Of a DNA stretch of 14,002 nucleotides, positions 1 to 6,931 are shown piece by piece (the stretch's first letter is position 1; each line of letters begins with the position of its first letter). This DNA comes from an uncultured Oscillospiraceae bacterium. Lineage in GTDB: Bacteria > Bacillota > Clostridia > Oscillospirales > Acutalibacteraceae. The stretch spans positions 1 to 14,002 of the forward strand of contig CAUFXR010000073.1 of assembly GCA_959596515.1 (NCBI GenBank), given 5' to 3'. Made by a program: the position numbers and the translations under genes. Below the pieces are notes generated by a model. It was not told the origin of the DNA. It made no database searches and saw only the letters and a list, made by a program, of their open reading frames with translations.

Positions 1-576
1 GTGGATACTGTCATGGTGGATAACCGGCTTTCCGCCAGAAAAGCGGTAGAGCATTTGATTAGCTGCGGCAGACGGGAAATCGCCCACATTTTGGGGCCCG
101 ATTATGTGTCGGTGAGCCAGATGCGTTTTCTGGGCTATCAGGACGCCCTAAAAGCGCACGGTATTCCATTTAACGAAAAATTAGTGGTTAAGGGGGATTT
201 TCTGCCTCTTTCCGGCTATCGGGCAATGCGCCAGCTATTCCAAACCGGAGAAAAAATTTCCGCAGTGTTCGCCGCCAATGATCAGATGGCTATCGGCGCG
301 ATTCGGGCGATTCAGGAAGCGGGAAAAGCCATTCCCGGCGAGATCGCTGTGGCAGGGTTTGATAATATTTTCCCGAGTACCTTAGTAAGCCCGCCGCTGA
401 CTACGGTGCGAGTTCCCAACTATGATATGGGGGTGGCAGCTGCGAAAAGGCTTCTTCGGCGGATCGAGGGACATGTGACCGGCGACGGGGAAACGCTGCT
501 GCTGGATACCGAGTTGATCGTGAGAGGATCTACCAGCCCAGAGGGCGACAATAGCTGGGATTTGGGGTCTTGGTAA
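1..576 (+). CDS. LacI/GalR-family transcriptional regulator, C-terminal part (5' end outside window)
   Basis: This is the effector-binding half of a LacI/GalR repressor. It has the periplasmic-binding-protein-like fold that binds a sugar and controls an N-terminal DNA-binding domain. The frame is open from base 1, so the GTG there is probably an internal Val codon. Roughly the first 150 residues of a normal ~340-residue family member, including the helix-turn-helix, lie upstream. Visible hallmarks are VDNRLSARKAVEHLI near the start, the FAANDQMAIGAI segment (residues about 90-101), the AVAGFDN motif (about 116-122), PPLTTVRVPNYDMG and the closing TELIVRGST. The effector cannot be read from sequence. 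The fucU gene 91 bp downstream on the same strand suggests a sugar utilisation locus extending to the left. No terminator is visible between the two. Confidence 0.9.
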   Translation: MDTVMVDNRLSARKAVEHLISCGRREIAHILGPDYVSVSQMRFLGYQDALKAHGIPFNEKLVVKGDFLPLSGYRAMRQLFQTGEKISAVFAANDQMAIGAIRAIQEAGKAIPGEIAVAGFDNIFPSTLVSPPLTTVRVPNYDMGVAAAKRLLRRIEGHVTGDGETLLLDTELIVRGSTSPEGDNSWDLGSW

Positions 577-609
577 GCGCGCATAGGACATACCTATAAA
601 ACGGAAATT

Positions 610-637
610 TTGATTGGATATTAGAATATTATAGAAT
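610..637 (+). promoter_or_regulatory. Possible weak promoter before fucU, with a tandem 10-bp repeat
   Basis: TTGATT (610-615) and TAGAAT (632-637) are 16 bp apart and resemble a SigA promoter. The 10-mer TAGAATATTA occurs twice in tandem (622-631 and 632-641), covering the -10 region. Any AT-rich spacer can give such a match, so this is tentative. fucU could equally be transcribed by readthrough from the regulator gene. Confidence 0.3.
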
Positions 638-667
638 ATTATTAGATCGCGAGAAGGAGAGAATAAA

Positions 668-1099
668 ATGCTGAAAAAAATTTCCCCACTGATTTCTCCG
701 GAACTGCTGAAGATTTTAGCGGAAATGGGACATGGGGATGTTATCGCTTTTGGCGATGCCAATTTCCCCGCGGAATCCAGCAAAGCCACATTTGTGGTAC
801 GAGCGGATGGAATTCCGATTCCAGCGCTGTTGGATGCGGTGCTGGAGCTATTTCCTATCGATACCTTTGTGCCGCAGCCGATTAAGCTGATGGAGGTGGT
901 ACCAGGAGACGACTATATTCCTGAAGTGGTGGAAGAGTACAAAAAAATTCTGTCAAAACATGGCGTCAGCGAAGATAAGATTGAATACTTGGAGCGCTTT
1001 GATTTTTATGACCATACAGATACGGCTTATTGTGTAGTGGCTACTGGTGAAACCGCTCGGTACGCCAATATCACCCTGAAAAAAGGTGTGATCGGCTAA
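668..1099 (+). CDS. fucU: L-fucose mutarotase, RbsD/FucU family
   Basis: The 143-residue product matches the FucU branch of the RbsD/FucU family, which interconverts the alpha and beta anomers of L-fucose (and related sugars) in the cytoplasm so that the isomerase gets the right anomer. The N-terminus LKKISPLISPELLKILAEMGHGD is very close to E. coli FucU. His22 in MGHGD is the expected catalytic residue. The family tail motif YxNxxLKKG is present at 132-140. Asn32 stands where FucU proteins often have His (DANFP rather than DAHFP). Length is typical. The start is supported by AAGGAGA seven bases upstream. No fucose isomerase, kinase or aldolase lies in the window, so the rest of the pathway is upstream, elsewhere, or absent. 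Function by family is confident; exact substrate (fucose, ribose or another sugar) is less so. Confidence 0.9.
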   Translation: MLKKISPLISPELLKILAEMGHGDVIAFGDANFPAESSKATFVVRADGIPIPALLDAVLELFPIDTFVPQPIKLMEVVPGDDYIPEVVEEYKKILSKHGVSEDKIEYLERFDFYDHTDTAYCVVATGETARYANITLKKGVIG

Positions 1100-1116
1100 G
1101 AAGATACGAAGCAGAT

Positions 1117-1204
1117 CGCCGTGGAAAAAGATGTTTCAAAGGCTGGAACGATGGAATGACCGTTCTCGGCGCTGAAGGCATCTTGGTTTTCCGCGGCGTT
1201 TTTT
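1117..1204 (+). terminator. Long-stem intrinsic terminator after fucU
   Basis: CGCCGTGGAAAAAGATG (1117-1133) pairs with CATCTTGGTTTTCCGCGGCG (1179-1198), with a small bulge, directly before T6 (1199-1204). The 45-base loop holds its own short hairpin, GAACG (1146-1150) with CGTTC (1161-1165), so the whole is a two-layer structure rather than a minimal terminator. Confidence 0.75.
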
Positions 1205-1359
1205 GTCCAGCGATTGGAAAAGACGTCCAACTTTTGAAACGGTAACGATCTGGTCAAAAATGTTGAATCCAAAAAACGACTTAATTTTTTGACGGAAAAT
1301 TGAATTATTAAATGTGCTTAAAAATTTAATTAAAAATTATGCACAATCATAATTTTTTT

Positions 1360-1376
1360 CTTTCCGGCCCGGAAAG
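1360..1376. repeat. 17-bp GC-rich palindrome in the hydrolase control region
   Basis: CTTTCCGG-C-CCGGAAAG is a perfect inverted repeat with 8-bp arms inside a very AT-rich spacer. It is preceded by T7 on the plus strand and is not followed by a T-run on either strand, so it does not look like a terminator. It could be an operator, but nothing identifies the protein. Confidence 0.5.
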
Positions 1377-1395
1377 GTTGTAATTATTACGATTT

Positions 1396-1432
1396 TGTGA
1401 TAAACTGTAACCAATTTGTTACAGATTGTAAT
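1396..1432 (+). promoter_or_regulatory. WalR (YycF)-like binding boxes upstream of the NlpC/P60 gene
   Basis: TGTAAC (1406-1411), five bases, then TGTTAC (1417-1422) fits the known WalR consensus TGTWAH-N5-TGTWAH exactly. Related hexamers flank it: TGTGAT at 1396-1401 and TGTAAT at 1427-1432, giving steps of 10, 11 and 10 bp, about one helix turn each. The core is also a perfect palindrome, CTGTAAC-CAATT-TGTTACAG within 1405-1424 allowing a shared central base pair. WalRK controls cell-wall hydrolase genes in Firmicutes, and the gene just downstream is one. I could not assign a convincing -35/-10 pair; TATGAA at 1444-1449 is a possible -10. Confidence 0.55.
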
Positions 1433-1488
1433 TTTTATTTTCCTATGAATTTTACATGTTTTCATGTGTGGATATGGATTGATGAAGT

Positions 1489-1496
1489 TAAGGAGG
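1489..1496 (+). promoter_or_regulatory. Ribosome binding site that sets the hydrolase start
   Basis: TAAGGAGG lies nine bases before the ATG at 1506. It selects that ATG over the in-frame ATG at 1464, which lacks such a site and would add 14 residues in front of the signal peptide. Confidence 0.85.
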
Positions 1497-1505
1497 CAAT
1501 TTGGA

Positions 1506-3182
1506 ATGGGCCGAGTAAAGAGCAGAATGAAGAGATTTGCTGCAGTAGTGTTATCTTTGGCGGTGATGGTGCCTGCAGGAGTATTCGGGACAAGCCAGAC
1601 GGCGAAGGCTGATGGACCTACCGGGGCGGGATTGGCTGCTCACGCGATGACCGCATACAATGAAGGCTGGGCCTATTCTTATGGCAGCGCTTCCCCGGGT
1701 GCGGTGGACTGCTCCGGGTTGATTTATTCCTATTATGGAGTTGGCGGCATCCGCTCTGATATGATGGCGATGTCTCCTTTGACCGGCAGCATCGCTACTT
1801 TGCCTGAGATTCCCGGCTTAGGATTATATATGCCCGGCCATGTAGGTGTATATGTGGGCGGCGGCATGTGTGTTGACGCCAGAAACTATGGCTATGGTGT
1901 TTGTTATCAGTCGGTTGCCAGCATGAGCTGGACAAACTGGTTCTATGTTTACGGCGTGGACTACGGTGACAACACTGTGACCACAGATCCTTCTGTCAGC
2001 GCTGGAACCTCCGTCGATAATTCTGCTAATGTCAGCACCGATTATGTGGATGATACTCCCGCCGAACCCGTTTATCTCCAAATGGGATCTTCCGGCGCGG
2101 ATGTTTCTAAGCTTCAACAGCGTCTGGCTGAGTTGGGTTATTTCAATGATGCCTCCACAGAGTATTTCGGGGAATATACCGCGGAATGCCTGAAGGCTTT
2201 CCAGACGAAGGCTGGTTATGAGGCCACTGGTATTCTCGATCCTGATACAGAAGCTTTGCTGTATTCCGACAGTGCCCCCAGTAATCTGCCCGCTGTTTAT
2301 GAGGGCGGAGAGTTCGCAGAAGAGGTTCATACCATTCAGCAGCGATTGATTCAGCTTCAGTATATGACCGGTGAAACCACCGGATTTTATGGCGATCAAA
2401 CAAAAGCGGCGGTAGCCAAGTTCCAGACCGTAGTGGGTTTGGAATCTACCGGTATTTATGATAATACGACCAGAAGCAAACTGGAAGCTTCTGACGCTCC
2501 TTCTAATCCCGACGCGGCGGTCATTAAAAAAGGTGATTCCGGCGAGGAAGTTACGGAACTGCAGAAGAGACTGATCCTGCTGCGCTATATGATTGGCGAC
2601 GCTTCCGGAACCTTTGACGATGCTACAGAGGCTGCGGTAAAAGATTATCAGACGACCAATAGCCTGGAGGCTACCGGAATTGTGGACAAGACCATGAAAG
2701 ATGGCCTTTATTCCGACACGGCCCTCCGCTCTCCCGAGGCCGATAACCTGAAGCTCGGCTATGTAGGCGATGATGTCAAGGCTTTACAGATGAAGCTTGC
2801 CAAGCTGGATCTTTACAAAGGTGATGCGAGCGGAACCTTTGATGAGGCGACAGAACAAGCGGTGAAGGACTTCGAGGAAGAAAATGGCCTGCGGGTTACC
2901 GGAGTTGCCGATTTGACGGTCCGAATCGCTATCGACGCCGTGATCAATTCTTTGGATCTCGGCCCCACTTATGCCAGAAATACCGATATGACGGTGCAGG
3001 CCGCAGCAATCACTGAAATCGATGAAGGTGCCTCCTCGAATACGACGACCTCTATCGTGTTAGGTGTCCTGTTTGGAACAATGGTGCTGTTTGGCGCTGT
3101 GATCGTATTCTATGTGAAAAAGAATCCTTATATTGTGAAAGTGCTTAGAGTAAGGCTTTCACAGATTAGGGGAACCAGATAA
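1506..3182 (+). CDS. NlpC/P60 peptidoglycan hydrolase with four PG-binding repeats and a C-terminal membrane anchor
   Basis: A 558-residue exported cell-wall enzyme. Residues 1-35 form a signal peptide (KSRMKR, hydrophobic core, cleavage likely after AKA). An NlpC/P60 cysteine peptidase domain spans about 40-155: Cys69 in VDCSGL and His112 in GHVGVYVGGG form the catalytic pair, with Asp124 where many members have His. Such domains usually cut D-Glu-meso-Dpa bonds in stem peptides. A Ser/Thr/Asp linker (155-187) leads to four PG_binding_1 repeats (about 190-255, 263-328, 338-402, 414-480), each with a GxxGxxVxxLQxxL pattern. A short acidic/Thr linker precedes a transmembrane helix at 515-537 and a basic tail (KK at 538-539, then KVLRVRLSQIRGTR). 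The anchor would hold the enzyme on the outer face of the membrane. The gene appears monocistronic, with WalR-like boxes upstream and its own terminator. Confidence 0.9.
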   Translation: MGRVKSRMKRFAAVVLSLAVMVPAGVFGTSQTAKADGPTGAGLAAHAMTAYNEGWAYSYGSASPGAVDCSGLIYSYYGVGGIRSDMMAMSPLTGSIATLPEIPGLGLYMPGHVGVYVGGGMCVDARNYGYGVCYQSVASMSWTNWFYVYGVDYGDNTVTTDPSVSAGTSVDNSANVSTDYVDDTPAEPVYLQMGSSGADVSKLQQRLAELGYFNDASTEYFGEYTAECLKAFQTKAGYEATGILDPDTEALLYSDSAPSNLPAVYEGGEFAEEVHTIQQRLIQLQYMTGETTGFYGDQTKAAVAKFQTVVGLESTGIYDNTTRSKLEASDAPSNPDAAVIKKGDSGEEVTELQKRLILLRYMIGDASGTFDDATEAAVKDYQTTNSLEATGIVDKTMKDGLYSDTALRSPEADNLKLGYVGDDVKALQMKLAKLDLYKGDASGTFDEATEQAVKDFEEENGLRVTGVADLTVRIAIDAVINSLDLGPTYARNTDMTVQAAAITEIDEGASSNTTTSIVLGVLFGTMVLFGAVIVFYVKKNPYIVKVLRVRLSQIRGTR

Positions 3183-3196
3183 ATGAAAAACGCGTG

Positions 3197-3230
3197 AAAG
3201 GCTTGCCGCCTATAGGACGGCAAGCCTTTT
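3197..3230 (+). terminator. Intrinsic terminator of the NlpC/P60 gene
   Basis: AAAGGCTTGCCG (3197-3208) pairs perfectly with CGGCAAGCCTTT (3218-3229) around a nine-base loop, running into TTTTCTCTT. It starts 14 bases after the stop codon. Confidence 0.9.
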
Positions 3231-3281
3231 CTCTTGTGCGCCTTGGCGAGTTGTGTGGCAAAAACGGTGGGAGGTGATTTT

Positions 3282-3380
3282 ATGATTTGTGAATTTTTTA
3301 AAAGAATAAATTATCCTCTTTTGAAAAACGTGGAGTACAGAGACTTTAAAGACTTGCGCTGCTCCCGCGATTTTGTCTAG
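3282..3380 (+). CDS. Possible small protein of 32 residues, unrecognised
   Basis: A short ORF reading MICEFFKRINYPLLKN... and ending ...CSRDFV. Its support is the ribosome binding site: GGAGGTGAT (3270-3278) is complementary over nine bases to the 3' end of 16S rRNA, with seven bases between the GGAGG core and the ATG. The peptide is basic and aromatic-rich, with no signal peptide or clear helix, and matches no family I know. No promoter is evident between the terminator at 3197-3230 and the ORF, so it may be a leader peptide, a relic of a larger gene, or chance. The rest of the 3231-3526 gap shows no other gene. Confidence 0.35.
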   Translation: MICEFFKRINYPLLKNVEYRDFKDLRCSRDFV

Positions 3381-3526
3381 TAAAAATAACATAGGATAGA
3401 AGAATAAGAATTGCCGTTTGGAAGGGTAAAAACAATCATTATCCACAGTATTTCGTTGTTTATATTTCTATTTCCTAGAAAAGTAAGAGAATCAAAAGAG
3501 AAATTCTTTTTTTTGCCATGCTTTTA

Positions 3527-3535
3527 TGCTATAAT
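3527..3535 (+). promoter_or_regulatory. Extended -10 promoter for the epimerase operon
   Basis: TGCTATAAT combines a consensus TATAAT (3530-3535) with the upstream TGn element. The region 17 bp further upstream is only T-rich, so recognition would rest on the extended -10. It lies 51 bp before the start codon at 3586. Confidence 0.65.
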
Positions 3536-3585
3536 ATTTTTTTAGGGGCTGATAAGGTCCAATTTGAGATCCGGGAGGGGTCGAT

Positions 3586-4464
3586 ATGCGGGTAACATTA
3601 ATCAGTAAGGGTGCGGTGGCTGAAATTGACACACTGGGCGCTCAGCTGGTTTCGTACCAGGATGTGGTAAATACCGAGTATCTCTGGCAGGGAAACGCTG
3701 CTTATTGGAAAGGACAGGCACCTGTTTTGTTTCCTATTGTGGGTGCTTTACGGGACCAGAAGACCCTAATAGATGGCAAAACTTATTCTATGGCCCAGCA
3801 TGGTTTTGCCAGGCACAGGGAATTTACTCCGGTGATTACCAGGAATGAGATGGCGGTGTTTTCCCTAAAAGCGGACGAGGATACGAAGCGCCAATACCCC
3901 TTTGATTTTGATTTTCGGGTGACTTACCGCTTGGAAGACACCAAGCTGACCGTAGAGTTTTTGGTGACCAACTTGTCAGATCGGCCTATGCCATTTGTGG
4001 TGGGAGGTCATCCCGCGTTTCGGGTTCCGGTGAGCGAGGACGACCGGTTTGAAAACTGGGTAGTAGAATTCGAGAAAGAAGAAGTGATCGACTGTCCGAG
4101 ATTTGTCCCGGGCTCGAAACTTTTGGATTTTTCTCAGACAAAACGAATTCTGGATCACGAGAAAAAGTTGAAGCTGACGCATGATCTGTTTTATGACGAC
4201 GCGTTGGTTTGCGAAAACACAAATTCCCAGCGGGTAAAGCTTTACAGCATTCTTACCGGCCGGGGCGTGGAACTGGAATATGGGGATTTTCGTTTTCTGG
4301 GAATTTGGTCCGCCAAGAATGACGCTCCTTTTGTAGCGCTGGAGCCCTGGACGGGCTGCGGTACGGCTCTGGATGAAGGTGACGGCTTTGAAAAGAAACG
4401 GGGAATGAAGCTGTTAGAGTCTGAGCTCAGCTTCAAAGCGGCGTTCACTATGAATATACTATAA
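3586..4464 (+). CDS. Aldose 1-epimerase family protein (LacX type)
   Basis: A 292-residue cytoplasmic protein of the galactose-mutarotase superfamily, which catalyses anomer interconversion of aldoses or of phosphorylated sugars. Family marks are LFPIVGALRD (48-57), QHGFARHREF with His72 (71-80), the GGHPAF motif with His142 (140-145), and Glu253 in ALEPW. These match the two His and the Glu base expected in the active site. It is shorter than classical GalM (~340 residues) and fits the LacX/YeaD-like subgroup, whose true substrates are mostly unknown. The start is supported by GGGAGGGG before ATG. It is the first gene of a likely operon: the next ORF begins 17 bp after its stop. Nothing in the two downstream genes points to sugar metabolism, so the grouping is puzzling. 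Confidence 0.88.
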   Translation: MRVTLISKGAVAEIDTLGAQLVSYQDVVNTEYLWQGNAAYWKGQAPVLFPIVGALRDQKTLIDGKTYSMAQHGFARHREFTPVITRNEMAVFSLKADEDTKRQYPFDFDFRVTYRLEDTKLTVEFLVTNLSDRPMPFVVGGHPAFRVPVSEDDRFENWVVEFEKEEVIDCPRFVPGSKLLDFSQTKRILDHEKKLKLTHDLFYDDALVCENTNSQRVKLYSILTGRGVELEYGDFRFLGIWSAKNDAPFVALEPWTGCGTALDEGDGFEKKRGMKLLESELSFKAAFTMNIL

Positions 4465-4481
4465 AGGCAGGAGGCAAAAAA

Positions 4482-5081
4482 ATGGAAACCCGAATTATAG
4501 AAATCGCTGAGAGAATCAAAGGCCTGCGGGAAATGATGGATATCACTCCGGAGGAAATGGCGAAAGCTGCCGGCGTCGAGCTAGAGGATTACCTGAAGCA
4601 TGAGAATGGCGAGCAGGATTTTGGCTTTACCTTTCTGTATAAATGTGCCGATAAGCTGGATGTGGATATCGTAGAACTGCTCACCGGGGAAAACCCCAGA
4701 CTGTCCTTTTACTCTATCGTCAGAAAGGGCGAGGGATTAGATATCAAGCGCCGGGCTGGATTTAAGTATGAGCATTTGAACTATCGTTTTAAAAATAAGA
4801 TCGCCGAAACCTTCCTGGTAACCGCTCCTTATTTTGAGGAAGAACAGGATCAGCCGATTCCGCTGTCCACCCATTCCGGCCAGGAGTTTGATTTTATCAT
4901 TTCCGGCCAATTGAAAACCAGAATGGAGGACCATGTGGAGATTCTGAAGCCGGGCGACGCCATTTATTATGATTCTGGCCGGGGTCACGGCATGATCGCC
5001 ACCGGCGGCGAGCCTTGCACCTTTTTAGCGATTGTTATGCGCCGAGTTGAGGAAGAAGCGGAGGACCATCAGAATGCTTAA
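4482..5081 (+). CDS. XRE-family regulator with C-terminal cupin domain
   Basis: A 199-residue two-domain regulator. Residues about 7-68 form an XRE helix-turn-helix (RIKGLREMMDITPEEMAKAAGV, then recognition and LxxYxxHExG segments). Residues about 105-187 form a cupin_2 barrel: motif 1 is seen as H131-SGQ-E135 with G142, and motif 2 as PGDAIYYDSGRGH with His169. The cupin presumably binds a small ligand or metal that tunes DNA binding. Regulators of this build (PuuR/MocR-unrelated, XRE-cupin) are known to control catabolic operons. A strong GGAGG precedes the ATG. Its last 8 bp overlap the start of the acyl-CoA synthetase gene, implying translational coupling and a shared pathway. The ligand is unknown; the substrate or product of the synthetase is the natural guess. 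Confidence 0.88.
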   Translation: METRIIEIAERIKGLREMMDITPEEMAKAAGVELEDYLKHENGEQDFGFTFLYKCADKLDVDIVELLTGENPRLSFYSIVRKGEGLDIKRRAGFKYEHLNYRFKNKIAETFLVTAPYFEEEQDQPIPLSTHSGQEFDFIISGQLKTRMEDHVEILKPGDAIYYDSGRGHGMIATGGEPCTFLAIVMRRVEEEAEDHQNA

Positions 5082-6720
5082 TATTCATCAGAAATTTTGT
5101 CGGGAAACCTTTTATGACGGTAAGCTGGTTGATTTCAAGCCGGTTTATCAGGATAATTTTAATTTCGCTTACGACGTGATCGATGTGATCGCTCAGGCTG
5201 AACCTGAGCGACGGGCCATGCTTTGGTGCAATGACAAAGGGGAAGAGCATACTTTCACTTTTGCCGATATGGAAAAGTACTCCAATCGGGCGGCGAATTT
5301 ATTTACAAAATTGGGAATCGGAAGAGGAGACACGGTGGTGTTGATTCTGAAGCGTCATTATGAGTTCTGGTTTGCCCTTCTGGGACTTCATAAGGTTGGG
5401 GCGGTAGGAATTCCGGCAACCAATCTGCTGACGAAAAAGGACCTGGTATATCGATTTAACGCGGCCCACGTGAAAGGAATCATCTGCACCACTGACGGCG
5501 AGGTCATGGATCATGCAGACGCGTCGTTCCCGGAATCTCCCACGGTTCAGGTGAAAATCGGCGTACACGGCGCCCATGAGGGTTGGGTGGACTTTTCCAA
5601 GGAACTGGAACTTCAGCCGGATGCCTTTGAGCGGGTGGAAACAGCGGCAACAGATCCCATGTTGCTGTACTTTACCTCAGGCACTACCGGTATGCCTAAA
5701 ATGGTTTGGCATGACTACACCTATCCCATCGCTCATATTATGACCGCGAAATATTGGCAAAATGTGGTCCCAGACGGATTGCATTTGACCTTATCCGATA
5801 CTGGCTGGATGAAGGCCATGTGGGGTAAGCTGTACGGACAGTGGTTTATGGAAGCGGGAATTTTTGTCTGCGATTTTGACAAATTCACTCCCTCCGAGTT
5901 ACTGCCTCTGTTCGCGAAATACCACATCACCACTTTCTGCGCGCCGCCTACTATGTATCGCTTTTTCATCAAGGAGGATTTGAACAAATATGACTTGTCC
6001 TCCATCACTCACGCGACCATCGCCGGCGAGCCTCTGAATCCAGAAGTATTCAACCAGTTTTATAAGGCCACTGGCTTAAAGCTCATGGAAGGCTTTGGCC
6101 AAACGGAAACCACCCTGACTCTGTTCAATCCGGTGGGAACTGAACCGAAACCCGGTTCTATGGGCAAGCCCTCTCCAGCGTACCATGTGGATTTGATTGA
6201 CGATGAGGGAAACACTGTGGAACCTGGTACTGTAGGAGAGATCGTACTGCGGACAGAGGATGGAAAACCCTGCGGAATGTTTGACGGCTACTATGAAAAC
6301 CCAGAACTGACCAAAACCGTGTGGGACAACAATATCTATCATACCGGTGACACCGCCTGGCGGGATGAGGACGGCTATTTCTGGTATGTAGGTCGTACCG
6401 ATGATATTATCAAATCCTCCGGCTACCGGATCGGGCCGTTTGAAATCGAGAGTGTAGTCATGGAACTGCCTTACGTGCTGGAATGTGCCATTACCGGAAC
6501 GCCGGATCCTATCCGCGGGCAGGTGGTAAAGGCTACCATTGTGCTGGCAAAGGGCTATGAGCCCTCTGAGGAACTGAAGAAGGATGTTCAGACCTATGTA
6601 AAACGTCAAACTGCGCCCTATAAATATCCCCGTGTGGTAGAGTTTGTGGACGAACTTCCCAAAACCATCAGCGGAAAGATCCGCCGGGTTACCATTCGCG
6701 ACGAGGAAAAGAAATCATAA
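5074..6720 (+). CDS. AMP-forming acyl-CoA synthetase (AMP-binding family)
   Basis: A 548-residue enzyme of the ANL superfamily that activates a carboxylic acid with ATP to an acyl-AMP and transfers it to CoA. Motifs occur in the expected order: P-loop YFTSGTTGMPKM (199-210), GEPLNPEVF (318-326), EGFGQTETT (339-347, A5), YHTGD (422-426, A7), GRTDDIIKSSGYRIGPFEIE (440-459, A8 hinge) and the catalytic Lys535 in KTISGKIRR (530-538, A10). All core residues are present. Overall it resembles medium-chain/branched-chain acyl-CoA synthetases more than acetate-specific Acs. The substrate is not readable. ATG 5074 is chosen because it has GGAGG nine bases upstream; an upstream TTG at 5032 would extend it inside the preceding gene without a ribosome site. 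It is last in the operon and is followed by a strong terminator. Confidence 0.9.
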   Translation: MLNIHQKFCRETFYDGKLVDFKPVYQDNFNFAYDVIDVIAQAEPERRAMLWCNDKGEEHTFTFADMEKYSNRAANLFTKLGIGRGDTVVLILKRHYEFWFALLGLHKVGAVGIPATNLLTKKDLVYRFNAAHVKGIICTTDGEVMDHADASFPESPTVQVKIGVHGAHEGWVDFSKELELQPDAFERVETAATDPMLLYFTSGTTGMPKMVWHDYTYPIAHIMTAKYWQNVVPDGLHLTLSDTGWMKAMWGKLYGQWFMEAGIFVCDFDKFTPSELLPLFAKYHITTFCAPPTMYRFFIKEDLNKYDLSSITHATIAGEPLNPEVFNQFYKATGLKLMEGFGQTETTLTLFNPVGTEPKPGSMGKPSPAYHVDLIDDEGNTVEPGTVGEIVLRTEDGKPCGMFDGYYENPELTKTVWDNNIYHTGDTAWRDEDGYFWYVGRTDDIIKSSGYRIGPFEIESVVMELPYVLECAITGTPDPIRGQVVKATIVLAKGYEPSEELKKDVQTYVKRQTAPYKYPRVVEFVDELPKTISGKIRRVTIRDEEKKS

Positions 6721-6724
6721 GAAA

Positions 6725-6762
6725 AAAGGAAGCGGGCTAGAGAAAAGCCCGCTTTCCTTTTT
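6725..6762 (+). terminator. Intrinsic terminator of the epimerase-regulator-synthetase operon
   Basis: AAAGGAAGCGGGCT (6725-6738) pairs with AGCCCGCTTTCCTTT (6746-6760), with one bulged T, and continues into TTTTT. The stem starts four bases after the stop codon. Confidence 0.9.
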
Positions 6763-6788
6763 ATACATGGTTGATGTTGCCTGTCAGA

Positions 6789-6873
6789 CGGATGCGACTG
6801 TAAAAAGTGAATAAGCAACTTGCGAAATAAAAATCTCATAGATTTAGGAGTAGAAAATATTTCAACGCATCCG
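6789..6873. repeat. 85-bp segment bounded by an 8-bp inverted repeat
   Basis: CGGATGCG (6789-6796) is mirrored by CGCATCCG (6866-6873), with an internal hairpin AAATCT-CAT-AGATTT (6831-6845). No T-run follows on either strand, so it is not a normal terminator for the minus-strand gene that ends at 6932. It could be a decayed miniature element or a structured 3' region; otherwise 6763-6931 shows no gene. Confidence 0.35.
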
Positions 6874-6931
6874 GAATAGCTTGCGTGCAGTTTAAAGACC
6901 TGGCTAAAAGACTTTTTGAGTGCCTGCGATT

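Noticed and set aside
1464..1505. N-terminal extension of the NlpC/P60 protein from an ATG at 1464
   Set aside because: There is no ribosome site before 1464, the extra 14 residues would precede the signal peptide, and TAAGGAGG sits at the right distance from ATG 1506.
3210..3446. 78-codon minus-strand ORF after the NlpC/P60 gene
   Set aside because: It runs through the terminator hairpin, has no ribosome site, and its composition does not look like the real genes here.
5032..5073. TTG start at 5032 for the acyl-CoA synthetase
   Set aside because: It lies deep in the preceding regulator gene without a ribosome site, and GGAGG precedes ATG 5074.
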